From positions 172,025 through 236,024 of the forward strand of contig NZ_JAHGAJ010000025.1 in assembly GCF_030248535.1 (NCBI RefSeq): a stretch of DNA of 64,000 nt, read 5' to 3'. Made by a program: the position numbers and the translations under genes. Each line of letters opens with the position of its first letter. Positions within the stretch are counted from its first letter, which is position 1. The stretch is from Vibrio sp. D404a. Its GTDB lineage: Bacteria > Pseudomonadota > Gammaproteobacteria > Enterobacterales > Vibrionaceae. The notes beneath the pieces were generated by a model. It saw only the letters and a program-made list of their open reading frames with translations. It was not told the DNA's origin and ran no database searches. Below are positions 63,164 to 64,000 of the stretch, one piece after another.

Positions 63164-63688
63164 ATGAGATTGCAAAAAATCGACAAAGAACAATATCGAA
63201 GAAAGATGAATGTCTTGCTGATTGGTTTAGTGGCTTCACTAGCGATAAGTGCGATTGGTTTTGGTTCACTGCTTATTGAGTTGTTTGGTTCAACAGATAA
63301 CTTAGCGGGTGAATCGACAGGAAATTTTCACCTTAACTTACTCGGTGTTGTGCTTGCCATTGCATTGAATGCGTTTATCGCGTCAAAGATAAAGACTCAC
63401 CCTTATCTCAATGAAGCGGTTTATGTATGGAACCTTAAACAAATCCATAATCAGATCTATCGAAAGTTAAAGAAGATAAAGGCAGCATCGGAATCGGGGA
63501 ATCGAAATGCACTAACGACTCTTTTCTTCTATTACACGACGCAGAAACAGGTATACGACCTAGATAACAACACACTAACGATTAGTTCTGTTCAAAATGC
63601 ATTAGAAAATATAGAGAACGAGGCTAGGAATTGGGGTATTGAACTGTCTTTGAATGACTTTACCAAAGAAATGATTGCTGAATTTTGA
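63164..63688 (+). CDS. DUF3087 membrane protein
   Basis: 174 residues. Two membrane helices (~17-40 and ~55-72) after a basic N terminus (MRLQKIDKEQYRRKM), then a helical soluble part with WNLKQIHNQIYRKLKKIKAA. Recognised as DUF3087, a gammaproteobacterial family of unknown function. AAGGAG lies 8 nt before the ATG. The rrn operon promoters begin about 100 bp downstream. Confidence 0.85.
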   Translation: MRLQKIDKEQYRRKMNVLLIGLVASLAISAIGFGSLLIELFGSTDNLAGESTGNFHLNLLGVVLAIALNAFIASKIKTHPYLNEAVYVWNLKQIHNQIYRKLKKIKAASESGNRNALTTLFFYYTTQKQVYDLDNNTLTISSVQNALENIENEARNWGIELSLNDFTKEMIAEF

Positions 63689-63789
63689 CTTTAAACGACC
63701 ATTTTGCTTGCTGAATAGACGATTTAAGCCTGTTTTGAATTAAAAGTAGCCATCTAAGCACTTTTTTCGATTTTTTATTAAAAAAGGGG

Positions 63790-63817
63790 TTGCCAAGTTT
63801 TAGATGATCTCTATAAT
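63790..63817 (+). promoter_or_regulatory. rRNA operon promoter, distal (P1-like)
   Basis: TTGCCA and TATAAT with a 16-bp spacer and GC-rich discriminator (GCCGCC), typical of stringently controlled rrn promoters. Confidence 0.8.
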
Positions 63818-63905
63818 GCCGCCTCACTGACACGGCAGACGCCACAAGGCTTCAGCAGTAATCAGTAAGACGAAAATTCGAAAGAAATTAATTTTCAAAA
63901 AGTGT

Positions 63906-63933
63906 TTGACACTGAAGATTAAATCGCTAGAAT
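63906..63933 (+). promoter_or_regulatory. rRNA operon promoter, proximal
   Basis: TTGACA and TAGAAT with a 16-bp spacer, followed by a GC-containing discriminator (GCACGTCCGC). Confidence 0.85.
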
Positions 63934-63952
63934 GCACGTCCGCTTTGAGAGG

Positions 63953-63970
63953 TTTCTTTGTAAAAAGAAA
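63953..63970 (+). promoter_or_regulatory. rrn leader boxB-like hairpin
   Basis: TTTCTTT-GTAA-AAAGAAA: 7-bp stem upstream of boxA, the place of the antitermination hairpin. Confidence 0.6.
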
Positions 63971-63986
63971 GTTTCGATAAGCAAAA

Positions 63987-64000
63987 GCTCTTTAACAATT
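63987..64000 (+). promoter_or_regulatory. rrn boxA
   Basis: GCTCTTTAACAATT, the conserved boxA of gammaproteobacterial 16S leaders, cut by the window end. A 16S rRNA gene should follow. Confidence 0.85.

Noticed and set aside
1..64000. Phage, transposon, CRISPR or tRNA genes
   Set aside because: No integrase, transposase, repeat-spacer array or cloverleaf was seen on either strand; the one island is explained by homologous exchange.

Overview
The window looks like a chromosomal segment of a marine gammaproteobacterium of the genus Vibrio. The evidence is the family content (two methyl-accepting chemotaxis proteins, OmpW, a DUF3010 protein, a DUF3012 lipoprotein, a DUF3087 protein, TAXI-TRAP and DctPQM-TRAP transporters, several LysR regulators), a moderate GC content, and the leader of a ribosomal RNA operon with typical enterobacterial/vibrio promoters and boxA at the right edge. 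No phage, integrase, transposase, CRISPR array or tRNA was recognised. The species assignment is inference.

Layout. 0.2-14.4 kb is mixed housekeeping and environmental-response genes: a small outer-membrane protein, a MocR regulator divergent from a DMT exporter, DUF3010, two chemoreceptors on opposite strands, a LysR gene overlapping an endonuclease-III-like glycosylase, a BamE-like lipoprotein, a TrmH-type RNA methylase, an SGNH esterase and a lipoprotein alpha-amylase. 14.8-23.5 kb is a coherent phosphorus module: a DctB/PgtB-like sensor kinase and a sigma-54 activator, then a periplasmic glycerophosphodiester phosphodiesterase and a PhnD-C-E-E type ABC importer. Each of the two target transcription units has a -24/-12 promoter and a shared upstream element at almost the same distance from it. 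23.6-34.8 kb holds DUF3012, an HPF/RaiA factor, a YfcC transporter, GlgC, OmpW (with a perfect FNR box), a choice-of-anchor-I lipoprotein and a TAXI-TRAP transporter.

34.8-46.1 kb is an about 11.3-kb sugar-acid island: UxuB, a zinc polyol/aldonate dehydrogenase and an FCD-type GntR regulator on the minus strand; a DctP-Q-M TRAP importer, an FMN-dependent alpha-hydroxyacid oxidase, UxuA, KdgK and Eda on the plus strand. Together they can take D-fructuronate/D-mannonate (and probably L-gulonate) to pyruvate and glyceraldehyde-3-phosphate. The island sits between the intact 3' end of the TAXI-TRAP permease gene and a second, diverged copy of that same 3' end, which is the footprint of its insertion by recombination. 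Identical 17-bp operators lie in inverted orientation at both ends of the large divergent intergenic region.

46.3-51.9 kb contains redox and stress genes (two SDRs, an HxlR regulator, two LysR regulators, a bicupin and an NAD(P)-binding protein). 52-64 kb contains ribB with its FMN riboswitch, a PAP2 phosphatase, an MFS transporter with a His-rich small protein, YitT, and a metal-response unit (SigZ, ArsR and a Cys-rich DUF318 permease with three perfect ArsR-type operators). It ends with a bacterial TrmY, a DUF3087 protein and the rrn promoter region.
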